From Lysobacter sp. K5869 (lineage in GTDB: Bacteria; Pseudomonadota; Gammaproteobacteria; Xanthomonadales; Xanthomonadaceae), in contig NZ_CP072597.1 of assembly GCF_018847975.1 (NCBI RefSeq), positions 3,077,001-3,141,000 of the forward strand: a stretch of 64,000 nt of DNA. The letters run 5' to 3'. Below the pieces are notes generated by a model, which worked only from the letters and a program-made list of their open reading frames with translations, did no database searches and had not been told where the DNA came from. Made by a program: the position numbers and the translations under genes. Shown piece by piece: positions 1-8,842 of this stretch. Each line of letters opens with the position of its first letter. Within the stretch, counting starts at the first letter, position 1.

Positions 1-1011
1 GAACCGTTCCGCGGCATCCTGCTCGGCCTGTTCTTCCTCAGCGTGGGCATGTCGCTGGATTTGAAAGTGGTCGCCGCCAACTGGCCGCTGATCGTCGGCG
101 GCGTGCTCGCGCTGATGCTGGTCAAGGCGGTGTGCATCTACATCGTCGCGCGGCTGCTGAAGTCCTGCCACACCGAAGCCCTGGACCGCGCGGTGCTGAT
201 GGCGCAAGGCGGCGAATTCGCGTTCGTGCTGTTCTCCGCGGCGGTCAACGCGCGTCTGATCCAGGCCGAGATCGGCGCCAACCTCACCGCCATCGTGGTG
301 CTGTCGATGGTGCTCACGCCGGTGGCGATCATCGCCCTGCGCAAGCTCTCGCCCAAGACCGCGCTGTCGCTGGAAGGCGTGGACGAACCCAACGGCCTCA
401 GCGGCAGCGTGCTGCTGATCGGCTTCGGCCGCTTCGGCCAGGTGGTGTCGCAGTCGCTGCTGGCGCGCGGGGTGGAGGTGGCGATCATCGACACCGACGT
501 GGAGATGATCGAAAGCGCGCAGACCTTCGGCTTCAAGGTCTACTACGGCGACGGCACCCGCCTGGACGTGCTGCGCGCCTCCGGCGCGGCGAGCGCGCAG
601 CTGATCGCGATCTGCATCGACAACCGTGTCGCGGCCACCACCACCGCGCAGCTGATCCGCCACGAGTTCCCGCAGGCGCGGGTGCTGGCGCGCAGTTTCG
701 ACCGCGAGCATGCGCTGGAACTGGTGCACGCCGGGGTCGATCTGCAGATCCGCGAGACCTTCGAGTCGGCGATGCGCTTCGGCGAGGCGGCGCTGGTGGA
801 GCTGGGCGTATCGGCGGACGAGGCGGCCGAAGTGGTCGCCGACATCCGCCGCCGCGATGCCGAGCGTTTCGAACTGGAACTGGTCGACGGCGTGCGCGCG
901 GGCCTGTCGCTGCTGTACGGCAACATGCAGCAGACGCCGTTGATAGCGCCGAAGCCGCGCCGGGCCGCGCCGAAGGACGAGGAAGAACACGTGCCCGGCA
1001 TTTCGGCGTGA
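1..1011 (+). CDS. Kef-type K+/H+ antiporter, C-terminal part (cut by window start)
   Basis: The frame is open from base 1, so the 5' end lies outside the window; 336 residues are visible. They begin within the transmembrane exchanger domain (PFRGILLGLFFLSVGMSLDL, typical of KefB/KefC/YbaL), followed by further membrane helices with the conserved GGEFAFV motif. A cytosolic RCK/TrkA-N domain follows, with the Rossmann motif GFGRFG at about visible residues 141-146. Family role: inner-membrane, monovalent-cation:proton antiport of the CPA2 type, gated through the nucleotide-binding RCK domain. The tail is Arg/Pro/Glu-rich. KefB, KefC and YbaL cannot be told apart from the fragment. Confidence 0.93.
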   Translation, partial: EPFRGILLGLFFLSVGMSLDLKVVAANWPLIVGGVLALMLVKAVCIYIVARLLKSCHTEALDRAVLMAQGGEFAFVLFSAAVNARLIQAEIGANLTAIVVLSMVLTPVAIIALRKLSPKTALSLEGVDEPNGLSGSVLLIGFGRFGQVVSQSLLARGVEVAIIDTDVEMIESAQTFGFKVYYGDGTRLDVLRASGAASAQLIAICIDNRVAATTTAQLIRHEFPQARVLARSFDREHALELVHAGVDLQIRETFESAMRFGEAALVELGVSADEAAEVVADIRRRDAERFELELVDGVRAGLSLLYGNMQQTPLIAPKPRRAAPKDEEEHVPGISA

Positions 1012-1039
1012 GCGGGCGCGAGGCGGCGGGAGACCGGCG

Positions 1040-1558
1040 ATGAGCTTCAACGTATGGGGCGTGTTGTTCCCGCTGCTGTTCGCGGCGGGGCTGGCCGCCT
1101 TGGTGCGGACGATCGGTTCGTTGCTGCGGCTGACCGACGGCGCGGTCGTCGCCCGCGCGCCCGCGCGCAGCGGCGAGCGCCTGCGCGTGCCCGAGGCCGG
1201 CGTTTACGACCTGTGCCTGGAAGGGCGCACCTTCAGCGCCGACTTCCTCGGCGTGCGCTACAGCCTGCGCGACGCCGGCGGCGAGCTGGTGCCGATCCGG
1301 CGCAAACTCAGCCGCACCAAGGTCAGCGGCCTGGGCAGCACGCGGATCAGCGTGGGTGGGTTCGAGCTGGCGCGCGGCGCCGAGTTGAGCCTGAGCGTGG
1401 AGGGCATGTCCGCGCAGGCGCAGCAGCGTTGCTCGTTCGTGGTCCAGCGGCCGATCGGCGCGGGCATCGCGGTGCGGGTGGTGGGGTTGGTGTTGGCCGG
1501 CGCAGCGACGATCGGCGGCATGGTCGGCAGCGTCGCGGCGTGGCTGCCGGCTACTTGA
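1040..1558 (+). CDS. Hypothetical membrane protein
   Basis: 172 residues with a hydrophobic helix at about 7-25 and another at about 145-168 flanking a soluble stretch rich in beta-type alternation. I recognise no family. It starts 28 bases after the antiporter stop, behind a GGGAG ribosome-binding site, so it is probably cotranscribed with the antiporter. Its last 8 bases overlap the end of the converging PD40 gene on the other strand. Function unknown; a membrane-anchored accessory protein is a guess. Confidence 0.75.
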   Translation: MSFNVWGVLFPLLFAAGLAALVRTIGSLLRLTDGAVVARAPARSGERLRVPEAGVYDLCLEGRTFSADFLGVRYSLRDAGGELVPIRRKLSRTKVSGLGSTRISVGGFELARGAELSLSVEGMSAQAQQRCSFVVQRPIGAGIAVRVVGLVLAGAATIGGMVGSVAAWLPAT

Positions 1559-2498
1559 TCGCGGCGTTGGCGGCGGATTTCGCCACGCACTCCGGCGGCC
1601 AGTGGCGATCCGCGCCGGGTCGCAGATCGAGCACGAAGAACTCGCCGGAGCGTTCGCCGTCGGCCTGCGCGAACAACAACCGGTCGCCGCGCGGCGACAG
1701 CAGCGGGCCGACCTGGAACACGTCCTGGCGCGCCGGCAGTTTGCCCAGTTCGCGCCAGCGTCCGCGCTCCAGCCGATAGCGATACAGATGCGAACGGTCG
1801 CCGCGGTCGGTCACCGCGACCAGCTCGCGTCCGTCGTGCGAGAGGTCCGCTTCGTACTCGTTGGCCGCGCTGCTGACCGGCGCGCCGAGGTTGCGCACCC
1901 GCCACGCGCCGTCCGCGCCCGGCGTCGCCATGTACAGATCGCCTTGCCCGAGCCCGCCCTCGCGCGAGGAGCCGAACAGCAAGCGGCCGTCGGCGAGCGC
2001 GCGCGGCAGCAGTTCCGAGGCGGGCGAGTTCACCGGCGCCGGCAAGCGCACCGGCGCTCCCCAATCGCCGCCGGGTTCGCGCTGGACGTAGTAGATGTCG
2101 AGGTCTTCGCCGTTCGGGTCGTGGCGCGCGGAGACGAAGTACAGCCGACGGCCGTCGTCGGCGAGGAACGGGTCGGCATCGAGGCCGGCGCGCCCGGCGG
2201 CGAACGAGGGCGATTCGGGCGGCGACCAGCCGGCGTCGGTGCAGCGCGAGCGCAGAATGCGCCACTGGGCGAAGTTGCGGTCGCTGCGCATGAAGTAGAG
2301 CTCGCGGCCGTCGGGCGAAAAGGTCGGCGAGGATTCGTATTGATCGCTGGCGATGTTGGCCGGCGCCCAGCGCTGCGGCGTCGCGGCGGGCGCGCGCGGG
2401 TAAGCGAGCACGCTGGCGCAGGCGGCGGCGAGGATCGCCATCGGCAGCCAGCGCGCGGGCGATTCGGTCGGAACGGCGAAGCGGGACGGGCGGGACAT
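1551..2498 (-). CDS. Secreted PD40 (TolB-like) beta-propeller protein
   Basis: 315 residues. An N-terminal signal or anchor helix spans about residues 17-35 and ends in an Ala-rich segment. The body is made of repeated strands of the form SPTFSPDGRELYFM, DPFLADDGRRLYFVSA and EADLSHDGRELVAVTD, the PD40/WD40-like repeat of TolB-type propellers. Such proteins fold as periplasmic or surface propellers; no catalytic domain is attached. The ATG is preceded by GGAG at 8 nt. It stands alone, tail to tail with the membrane protein downstream. A specific role is not deducible. Confidence 0.85.
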   Translation of the reverse strand: MSRPSRFAVPTESPARWLPMAILAAACASVLAYPRAPAATPQRWAPANIASDQYESSPTFSPDGRELYFMRSDRNFAQWRILRSRCTDAGWSPPESPSFAAGRAGLDADPFLADDGRRLYFVSARHDPNGEDLDIYYVQREPGGDWGAPVRLPAPVNSPASELLPRALADGRLLFGSSREGGLGQGDLYMATPGADGAWRVRNLGAPVSSAANEYEADLSHDGRELVAVTDRGDRSHLYRYRLERGRWRELGKLPARQDVFQVGPLLSPRGDRLLFAQADGERSGEFFVLDLRPGADRHWPPECVAKSAANAAIK

Positions 2499-2562
2499 CG
2501 GCGGCTCCGTGGGGTGGCGCGCGGATCCGAGCCGCCGCGTTATCGCGCGCGGCCGCGCCGTT

Positions 2563-3180
2563 TCATTCTTTGTGGCGCTGGTGAAAGCGCTTGGCCTTGG
2601 CGACGTTGCCGCAGGTCGCCATGTCGCACCAACGCCGCCGTCCGCTTTTGGAGGTATCGACGAACACCCAGCCGCAATCGTGGCCGTCGCAGACGCGCAG
2701 CCGGTCCAGGCGCGCGTCCTTGAGCAGTTCGATGGCGTAGGCGGTGACCACGTGCGCGATCAGGTCCAGCCCCGAGCGTTCGGCCGACCACTGCGTTTGC
2801 AGGCGTCCGCCGCGCGAGATCAGCCGCGCGGCGCGCGAGGCGGCCAGCCGCGCCTGATCCAGCGTTTCGAGTTCCGCCTCGGCCGGCTCGGCGCCGGAGG
2901 ACAGCGCGTACAGCGCGGTGCATAAGGCTTCGCGCAATTGCTTGGCGCGGGCCAGCGCGGCGGCGGCCTTGGACGGCGCCGCGTCGGCCTGAGCCGCGAG
3001 CGCTTCGGCGTCCGCATCGAGGATCAGCGCGGCTTTGCGCGCCCAGCGCAGCAGCGCCGCGTATTCGTCGAGCCAATCGCGCGGCAGGGTATCGCGCGCG
3101 GTCACGGTGTTGACCAGATCCAGGGCGGGGTCGCCGCCGACCAGATCCATGTCGCGGAATTCGTGGTGTTCCAGACGCAT
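2563..3180 (-). CDS. CGNR zinc-finger / ABATE domain protein
   Basis: 205 residues. The N-terminal half matches the ABATE (putative stress-induced transcription regulator) type (VGGDPALDLVNTV near the start). The C-terminus is a CGNR zinc-finger domain with Cys pairs in CDGHDCGWVFVD and RRWCDMATCGNVAKA, ending in a basic HQRHK tail. Known CGNR proteins are presumed nucleic-acid-binding regulators; targets are unknown. It is monocistronic, with a candidate promoter about 30 bases upstream of the start. No clear Shine-Dalgarno sequence precedes the ATG. Confidence 0.88.
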   Translation of the reverse strand: MRLEHHEFRDMDLVGGDPALDLVNTVTARDTLPRDWLDEYAALLRWARKAALILDADAEALAAQADAAPSKAAAALARAKQLREALCTALYALSSGAEPAEAELETLDQARLAASRAARLISRGGRLQTQWSAERSGLDLIAHVVTAYAIELLKDARLDRLRVCDGHDCGWVFVDTSKSGRRRWCDMATCGNVAKAKRFHQRHKE

Positions 3181-3211
3181 GCGGGGCCGTTGCCGTTCGG
3201 GTGCGTCTCGC

Positions 3212-3240
3212 AGGCTAGGTCAATTCCGCATAACCTGCAA
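3212..3240 (-). promoter_or_regulatory. Candidate sigma-70 promoter of the CGNR gene
   Basis: On the minus strand TTGCAG and TAGCCT are separated by 17 bases, 31 bases upstream of the CGNR start codon. Both hexamers match the consensus only partly (4 of 6). Confidence 0.4.
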
Positions 3241-3282
3241 TATGTAGATAAAGGGTTTATGACGAGCGGCCCCGAAGCCCCT

Positions 3283-3367
3283 GTAGGAGCGGCGCGAGCC
3301 GCGACCGCGCTCCTCCCGGCTCGCGTCGTATGCGCGATGTCGCGGTCGCGGCTCACGCCGCTCCTAC
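3283..3367. repeat. Dispersed palindromic (REP-like) element, inverted pair
   Basis: GTAGGAGCGGCGCGAGCCGCG on the plus strand is followed about 60 bases later by its inverted counterpart ending GCCGCTCCTAC. The same family occurs near 7804-7970, 11712-11738, 22346-22622 and 33851-33953. It lies between the protease terminator and the CGNR promoter. Confidence 0.85.
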
Positions 3368-3370
3368 ACA

Positions 3371-3405
3371 AAGCAAAACCGGCCGTCGCGCGGGGCGACG
3401 GCCGG
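3371..3405 (-). terminator. Rho-independent terminator of the lysyl-endopeptidase-like gene
   Basis: Ten-base arms CCGGCCGTCG (3379-3388) and CGACGGCCGG (3396-3405) form a GC-rich hairpin, followed on the minus strand by TTTTGCTTTG. It lies 23 bases past the stop codon. Confidence 0.7.
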
Positions 3406-3427
3406 TGTGCGGGCTAAAAACCAGCGC

Positions 3428-4804
3428 TTACGGATTGAAATACTGCGAAACGCTCGAATAGATATCGGCGAAGCGCGAGTAGTAATCCGGATCGCGCGGC
3501 GCGCTGCAGTACGAGGTGCCGCCGTACAGACCGCCGCGCAGCTGATAGCCGCCGCTGCTGGTGACGGTGAACAGACCCGAACCCGACGAGCCGCCCTCGG
3601 TGACGCCGGTGTTCCAGACCACGCGGTACAGCGGCGACTTGCCGTCGATGGAAGTCGACAGTCCGGTCACCGAACCCAGCGAGTACTTCTTCACGTCGCC
3701 GGCCGGGTGGTGGATGCCTTCGATGGCGGTGCCGGTGGACGCGATCGCCGCGCTCGACCAACCGGCGTAGACGGCGCCCGACGGCGGCGCGGTCTTGAGT
3801 TCGAGCAGCGAGGTGTCGCGCGTGGTGTTGGCGTGGCGCAGGTAAGCGCCGCCGCTCAGCGTGGTGTAGGCCGGGTTGACCACGCTGCCGTTGCAGGTGG
3901 TGGCGTCGTAGAACCAATACGTCTGCAAGGTGTTGGCGACGGTCTGGGTGCTGATGCAATGCGCCGCGGTCCAGAACAAACGCTTCTTCGGCGAGAAGTT
4001 GTTGTTGAGCAGCGTGCCGGTGCACAGGTAGGTGCCGCTGCTGGTGGTGAAGGTCATGCGCGCCACCGACTTGGCGGTGGAGACGAAGCCCGACGGCGGG
4101 CTGGCGCGGCAGACGATGTCCTTCTCGCACGAATCGCTCTCGCCGATCTTGGCCTGGATCTGGCGCTCGGTCGCGGCCGGGCTGATGTCCAGGTGCGAGA
4201 GCTGCGGCAGCTTGAGTTTGAGCGCGCGGGCGTTCACGCCCTTGGGCAGCACCAGTTCGACGGTCATCGTGTCGCCTTCCACCACCGGCGACCAACCCAG
4301 CTCGTTGCCGGCGAAGTCGGCGCCGCGCTGGGCGAACACGCGGCCGTCGCTGCCGGCGAAGTGCAGCGTCGCGGCGTTCGCGCCGGCGCCGCGCAGCGAC
4401 AGGCCCGCGCGCAGCGCGACCGCGCCGGCCGAGGACACTTCGAAGCGCGCGGCGCGGCCGCCGTCGGCGAGCGGCTGCCACGCCAGCGTGTTCAGATCCA
4501 CCGCGCTGCGTGCGATGTTGCGCGAAAAACCGATCTCCAGCGGATCGCCGTTCTTGTCCTGGGCGACGCGGCGGTTCTTCAGCGCGGACGCGTCCAGGCT
4601 GGTCGGCTGGCCGAGACTGACCACGCGCGGCGCGCTGGCCTTGGCCGAGGAGGCGAATTCGGCGGCGCCCATCGCGCCGGCGGCGGGCGATTCGACGACC
4701 GGCGCCGAATCCATTTCGGCCACCGGGGATTTCGCGGCGGCGACGGAGCAAACCGCGGACAACCCGGCGACGAGCGCCAGGGTCAGAGCATTCTTGCGGA
4801 TCAT
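3428..4804 (-). CDS. Secreted trypsin-like serine protease, lysyl endopeptidase (Lys-C) type
   Basis: 458 residues: signal peptide about 1-24, a propeptide-like region to about 220, then an S1-fold protease domain. The triad is visible as His282 (FWTAAHC), Asp330 (TTRDTSLLEL) and Ser407 (EGGSSGSG). Several Cys residues (226, 232, 261, 283, 304, 433) could form disulphides. The layout matches bacterial lysyl endopeptidases such as Achromobacter protease I and Lysobacter Lys-C. Lys specificity is inference: the Asp of the SAPRDPDYYSRF segment is a candidate S1-pocket residue. No C-terminal PPC or secretion domain is attached. It is monocistronic, with its own terminator. Confidence 0.9.
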   Translation of the reverse strand: MIRKNALTLALVAGLSAVCSVAAAKSPVAEMDSAPVVESPAAGAMGAAEFASSAKASAPRVVSLGQPTSLDASALKNRRVAQDKNGDPLEIGFSRNIARSAVDLNTLAWQPLADGGRAARFEVSSAGAVALRAGLSLRGAGANAATLHFAGSDGRVFAQRGADFAGNELGWSPVVEGDTMTVELVLPKGVNARALKLKLPQLSHLDISPAATERQIQAKIGESDSCEKDIVCRASPPSGFVSTAKSVARMTFTTSSGTYLCTGTLLNNNFSPKKRLFWTAAHCISTQTVANTLQTYWFYDATTCNGSVVNPAYTTLSGGAYLRHANTTRDTSLLELKTAPPSGAVYAGWSSAAIASTGTAIEGIHHPAGDVKKYSLGSVTGLSTSIDGKSPLYRVVWNTGVTEGGSSGSGLFTVTSSGGYQLRGGLYGGTSYCSAPRDPDYYSRFADIYSSVSQYFNP

Positions 4805-5295
4805 CGTGCGTTTCCTTGTCGGAAGTGGCGGAGAGAAGAGGGCGGCGTCGCGCCGCGGCGTCCACGAGGAGAGCGGACGGCCTCAACCTAGCGCCGCCGT
4901 CGCGCGCGCTTTTGTGCGCTCCGGCGGGCTTCGCGCAAGCCGGGGAAGTACAAGCGCTCGCATGCGAAACCGTTTCGGCCAAGCGCGGATGCGATCACAG
5001 TTGCACGCTTCGTCACGCGCGTTCGCTCGCGCGCGAACGCGCGCGGCGTCGCAGACGGAAACCGACGCGTTGCGCGGATGCGATGGCGCGGTGCAGCGAG
5101 GCGCGCGGCGGACGCGTCGATTCGTCGCGCGCCGAACGCCGCGCGCGGGCTTCGCCGAAAGGCCGGTTCGCACGCGCCGTCGCGACGTCCGACGAGCGGT
5201 CGCGGCCGACCGTTCGCGCCATGTCGATGCGCCGTTCGCCCGCGCCCCGGGCCGCCCAGACGCCGCGTTCATGGCGATGTGAGACCATAGCGGCC
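4805..5295. other. Gene-free spacer between protease and rnr
   Basis: This 491-base spacer separates the divergent protease and RNase R genes and should hold both promoters. Its sequence is low-complexity CG/GC-rich, and the frames open across it encode Arg/Ala/Ser-rich strings with no domain. I could not identify a convincing -35/-10 pair or a Clp/CRP-type palindrome. Confidence 0.6.
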
Positions 5296-7785
5296 ATGAC
5301 CAAAAAGACGACTAAGAACAAAAAGACCGGAAAGACCGGCCAATCCGCCTCCGCCAGCGCCGCCCCGGGCGGCAAGAAGGGCGGCCGCAAGACCCCGGCA
5401 CCGCGCCCCGCGTGGCTGCCCGAGAATCTCCAGCACGGCCCGAGCAAGGGCGCTCGCGGCAAGCCCAAGCCCGCCGCGCCGGCGCCCGCCGGCAAACCCG
5501 CCGGCGGCAAGCGCGTCCCGGCCGCGCCGCCGGTCGCCCAGGGCGGCCCGCATCACGATCCGCACGCCGAACGCGAAGCCGCGCGCTACGCCCAGCCCAT
5601 CGCCAGCCGCGAGCTGATCCTGCAGACGCTCAGCGGCGCCGACGGCCCGATGCGCGCCGACGAGCTCGGCCAGCGCCTGGGCCTGACCGAACCCGAGCGC
5701 GCCGACGCGCTGGGCAAGCGTCTGGCGGCGATGCTGCGCGACGGCCAGTTGCTGCTCAACCGCAAGGGCGAGTTCGCCCCCGCCGCGCAGATGGACCTGA
5801 TTCCCGGCGTGGTGATCGCCAATCCCGACGGCTTCGGCTTCCTGCGCCCGGAATCCGGCGGCGGCGACGATCTGTTCCTGCCGCCGTTCGAGATGCGCAA
5901 GGCCATGCACGGCGACCGCGTGCTCGCCAGCGTCACCGGCGTGGACCGCCGCGGCCGCCGCGAAGGCGCGATCGTGGAAGTGCTCGAACGCCGGCTCAAT
6001 CGTTTGATCGGCCGTTTCACCCTCGAACAAGGCATCAGCTACGTCGTGCCCGACGACCGCCGCATCCAGCGCAACGTGCAGATTCCGCCGGACGCGCGCA
6101 TGGACGCGAAGAACGGCCAGTTGGTGGTGTGCGAGCTGGTGCAGGCGCCCGATCACCATCGTCCGCCGATCGGCCGCGTGCTCGCGGTGCTCGGCGAGAA
6201 GCTCACCGCTTCGCTGGCGGTGCAGGCCGCGATCCACGGCCACGAAATTCCCGACGTGTTCCCGCAGGCGGTGCTCGACGAAGCCTCGGCGGTGCCGCTG
6301 ACGGTGCCGGAAGAAGTCGCGCAGCAACGCGTCGATCTGCGCGCGGTGCCGCTGGTCACCATCGACGGCGAGGACGCCAAGGACTTCGACGACGCGGTCT
6401 ATTGCGAGACCAACCGCAAGGGCTTCCGCCTGATCGTCGCCATCGCCGACGTCTCGCATTACGTCCGTCCCGGCACGCCGCTGGACGACGAGGCGCAAAA
6501 GCGCGCGACCTCGGTGTACTTCCCCGGCTTTGTCGTGCCGATGCTGCCGGAGACGCTGTCGAACGGCATTTGTTCGTTGAACCCGAAGGTCGACCGCTTG
6601 TGTTTCGTCTGCGATATGCAGATCGGCCACGACGGCGAAGTGACCGAATCGAAGTTCTACGAAGCGGTGATGAACTCGCACGCGCGGCTGACCTACACCA
6701 CGGTGTGGAACGCGGTCGGCGACGTGCCCGAAGAAGCCAAGGCCGAGGCTCAAGCGCAGATCGGTTCGCTGCTGCCGAACATCGAACGCCTGCATCAGCT
6801 GTTCCATGTATTGGTCAAGGCGCGCCAGCAGCGCGGCGCGATCGAGTTCGAGTCGAGCGAAGTGCGCTTCGTGATCGGCAAGGACGGCGAGGTGGTGCAG
6901 GCCGGCATGCTTCAGCGCAACGACGCGCACAAGCTGATCGAAGAATGCATGATCGCGGCCAACGTGGAGGCCGCGAAGTACCTCATGGCCAAGCAGGTTC
7001 CCGCGCCGTTCCGCGTGCACGAGCGGCCGCCGGAGCAGAAGTACGCCGATCTGCAGGAGTTCCTCAAGGAATTCAAGCTGCGCATGCCGGCCTGGAGCCA
7101 GGTCGAGCCGCGCGACTTCACCCATTTGCTGAAGAAGATCCGCGACCGTCCCGACGCCGCGCTGCTGGAATCGGTGCTGCTGCGCAGCCAGAGCCTGGCG
7201 GTGTACGCGCCGGAGAACACCGGCCACTTCGGTCTGGCGCTGCACGCCTACGCCCACTTCACCTCGCCGATCCGGCGTTACCCGGATTTGCTCGTGCACC
7301 GTGCGATCAAGCACGCGCTGCGCGGCGCCAAGCCCTCGTCGTATCTGTACTCGCCGCCGCAGATGGCCGCGCTGGCGCTGCAATGCTCCGAACGCGAGCG
7401 CCGCGCCGACGAGGCCGAGCGCGAGGTCGACGAGCGTTACCGCGCGGCGTGGATGGAGCAGCACGTCGGCGGCCAGTTCGACGGCGTCATCAGCGGCGTG
7501 ACCAGCTTCGGGCTGTTCATCGAACTGGACGATTCCAAGGTCAACGGCTTGGTCCACGTGACCCAGTTGCCGCACGACTATTACCACTTCGACCCGATCC
7601 GCAAGACCCTGGCCGGCGAGCGCACCGGCCGCGAGTACCGGCTCGGCGACCGGGTCCGCATCGTCGTGCTCAAGGCCAGCGTCGAGGACCGCAAGATCGA
7701 CTTCAAGCTGGTCGACGAGGAGCGCGGCGCGAAGCCGCTGCCGCCGCGCGGCCAGCCGGCGAAGCGGGTCAAGCAGAAGTACTGA
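5296..7785 (+). CDS. rnr: Ribonuclease R
   Basis: 829 residues. A basic, disordered Lys/Gly/Pro/Ala-rich N-terminal tail (about 1-95) precedes a winged-helix segment (about 100-165), cold-shock OB folds (to about 320), the RNB catalytic domain and a C-terminal S1 domain (about 725-805). Catalytic aspartates are Asp357, Asp363, Asp365 and Asp366 (TIDGEDAKDFDDAVY), with the spacing of E. coli 272/278/280/281. It is a processive 3'-5' exoribonuclease that degrades structured RNA. The start at MTKKTTKNKK is chosen because upstream in-frame sequence is low-complexity and unlike the family. It is followed by rlmB, as rnr often is. Confidence 0.97.
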   Translation: MTKKTTKNKKTGKTGQSASASAAPGGKKGGRKTPAPRPAWLPENLQHGPSKGARGKPKPAAPAPAGKPAGGKRVPAAPPVAQGGPHHDPHAEREAARYAQPIASRELILQTLSGADGPMRADELGQRLGLTEPERADALGKRLAAMLRDGQLLLNRKGEFAPAAQMDLIPGVVIANPDGFGFLRPESGGGDDLFLPPFEMRKAMHGDRVLASVTGVDRRGRREGAIVEVLERRLNRLIGRFTLEQGISYVVPDDRRIQRNVQIPPDARMDAKNGQLVVCELVQAPDHHRPPIGRVLAVLGEKLTASLAVQAAIHGHEIPDVFPQAVLDEASAVPLTVPEEVAQQRVDLRAVPLVTIDGEDAKDFDDAVYCETNRKGFRLIVAIADVSHYVRPGTPLDDEAQKRATSVYFPGFVVPMLPETLSNGICSLNPKVDRLCFVCDMQIGHDGEVTESKFYEAVMNSHARLTYTTVWNAVGDVPEEAKAEAQAQIGSLLPNIERLHQLFHVLVKARQQRGAIEFESSEVRFVIGKDGEVVQAGMLQRNDAHKLIEECMIAANVEAAKYLMAKQVPAPFRVHERPPEQKYADLQEFLKEFKLRMPAWSQVEPRDFTHLLKKIRDRPDAALLESVLLRSQSLAVYAPENTGHFGLALHAYAHFTSPIRRYPDLLVHRAIKHALRGAKPSSYLYSPPQMAALALQCSERERRADEAEREVDERYRAAWMEQHVGGQFDGVISGVTSFGLFIELDDSKVNGLVHVTQLPHDYYHFDPIRKTLAGERTGREYRLGDRVRIVVLKASVEDRKIDFKLVDEERGAKPLPPRGQPAKRVKQKY

Positions 7786-7803
7786 GGTGGCCGAAGCCCC
7801 TGT

Positions 7804-7970
7804 GTAGGAGCGGCGTGAGCCGCGACCCACCGCAGCGGTGTACGTCAGCGCCGGTTTCCGAAGCGGCCGGCGATCGGAAAGGCCCATGGTGGCGTGCTCA
7901 CGGGGGCTAGGCTTCGGATCGAACGCTTTCGTAAACCGCTGCGGTTAGTCGCGGTTCGCGCCGCTCCTAC
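7804..7970. repeat. Dispersed palindromic (REP-like) element, inverted pair
   Basis: A GTAGGAGCGGCGTGAGCCGCG unit starts at 7804 and a diverged inverted unit ends GCCGCTCCTAC at 7970. It sits between rnr and rlmB. Confidence 0.8.
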
Positions 7971-7991
7971 AGGGGCTCCGGCCCCATGCCG

Positions 7992-7997
7992 TAGAAT
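7992..7997 (+). promoter_or_regulatory. Candidate -10 element (TAGAAT) for rlmB
   Basis: TAGAAT lies 46 bases upstream of the rlmB ATG. The same hexamer serves the rplU and tRNA-Thr promoters in this window. No -35 match is found 17 bases upstream, so the assignment is weak. Confidence 0.35.
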
Positions 7998-8042
7998 TCC
8001 CGCCCCAAGCCTTACCGGGCCCCGCGCCCACACGGATTCCCC

Positions 8043-8798
8043 ATGAGCCAGAAACAATGGATCGCCGGCATCAACGCCGTCTCCGCCGCGATCGAGCACG
8101 ACGCGGCCAACGTGCGCGAGGTGCTGATCGAGGCCGGCGCCAAGAACCCGCGTCTGGCCGAGATCGAGACCGCCGCGCGCCGTGCCGACATCGACGTGCG
8201 CCGGGTCGCGACCCAGGCGCTGGACGGCGTGGTCGGCGGGCTGCGCCATCAGGGCGTGGTCGCGCGTTACGCCGCGGCCAAGACCTGGAGCGAGAACGAG
8301 CTCGAAGGCCTGATCGAGGCCGCCGAGGGCCGCGCCCTGGTGCTGATCCTCGACGGCGTGCAGGACCCGCACAACCTCGGCGCCTGCCTGCGCAGCGCGG
8401 CCGCGGCCAACGCGACCGCGGTGATCATCCCCAAGGACAAGTCGGTGCAGGTCAACGCCACCGTGCGCAAGACTTCGGCCGGCGCCGCCGACAGCGTGCC
8501 GGTGATTCCGGTGACCAACCTCGCGCGCACCCTGCGCGAGCTGCAGAAGCTCGGCGTGTGGATCTACGGCCTGGCCGGCGAGGCCGAGGCCTCGCTGTAT
8601 TCGCTGGACCTGCGCGGCAACGTCGCGCTGGCGCTCGGCGGCGAAGCCGACGGCCTGCGCCGACTGACCCGCGAAACCTGCGATCAGCTGGTGCGCATCC
8701 CGATGCCCGGCGGCGACGCGGCCAGCGGCGTCGAAAGCCTGAACGTGTCGGTCGCGGCCGGCGTGACCTTGTTCGAGGCGGTGCGGCAGCGCGGCTAA
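8043..8798 (+). CDS. rlmB: 23S rRNA (guanosine-2251-2'-O-)-methyltransferase RlmB
   Basis: 251 residues, the usual length. An N-terminal substrate-binding domain (about 1-80) is followed by a SPOUT trefoil-knot methyltransferase domain with its three TrmH-family motifs: DPHNLGACLRSA (motif 1), LALGGEADGLRRLT (motif 2) and SLNVSVAAGVTLFE (motif 3). It methylates a conserved guanosine in the 23S rRNA peptidyl-transferase loop. It follows rnr on the same strand but is separated from it by 257 bases containing a palindromic repeat, so independent transcription is likely. Confidence 0.96.
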   Translation: MSQKQWIAGINAVSAAIEHDAANVREVLIEAGAKNPRLAEIETAARRADIDVRRVATQALDGVVGGLRHQGVVARYAAAKTWSENELEGLIEAAEGRALVLILDGVQDPHNLGACLRSAAAANATAVIIPKDKSVQVNATVRKTSAGAADSVPVIPVTNLARTLRELQKLGVWIYGLAGEAEASLYSLDLRGNVALALGGEADGLRRLTRETCDQLVRIPMPGGDAASGVESLNVSVAAGVTLFEAVRQRG

Positions 8799-8842
8799 GA
8801 CGGCGGGTTGCGGCTGGTTGGGGCGTCCGATCCGAAGACAGC

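Noticed and set aside
4816..5295. In-frame upstream extension of RNase R by 160 codons
   Set aside because: The added residues are Arg/Ala/Ser low complexity without family similarity. The ATG at 5296 begins a Lys-rich N-terminus that runs into the RNase R core.
5269..7887. Long open frame antisense to rnr (872 codons)
   Set aside because: It is a GC-rich shadow: the rnr strand has all RNase R motifs, while the antisense product is His/Arg/Leu-rich with no domain.
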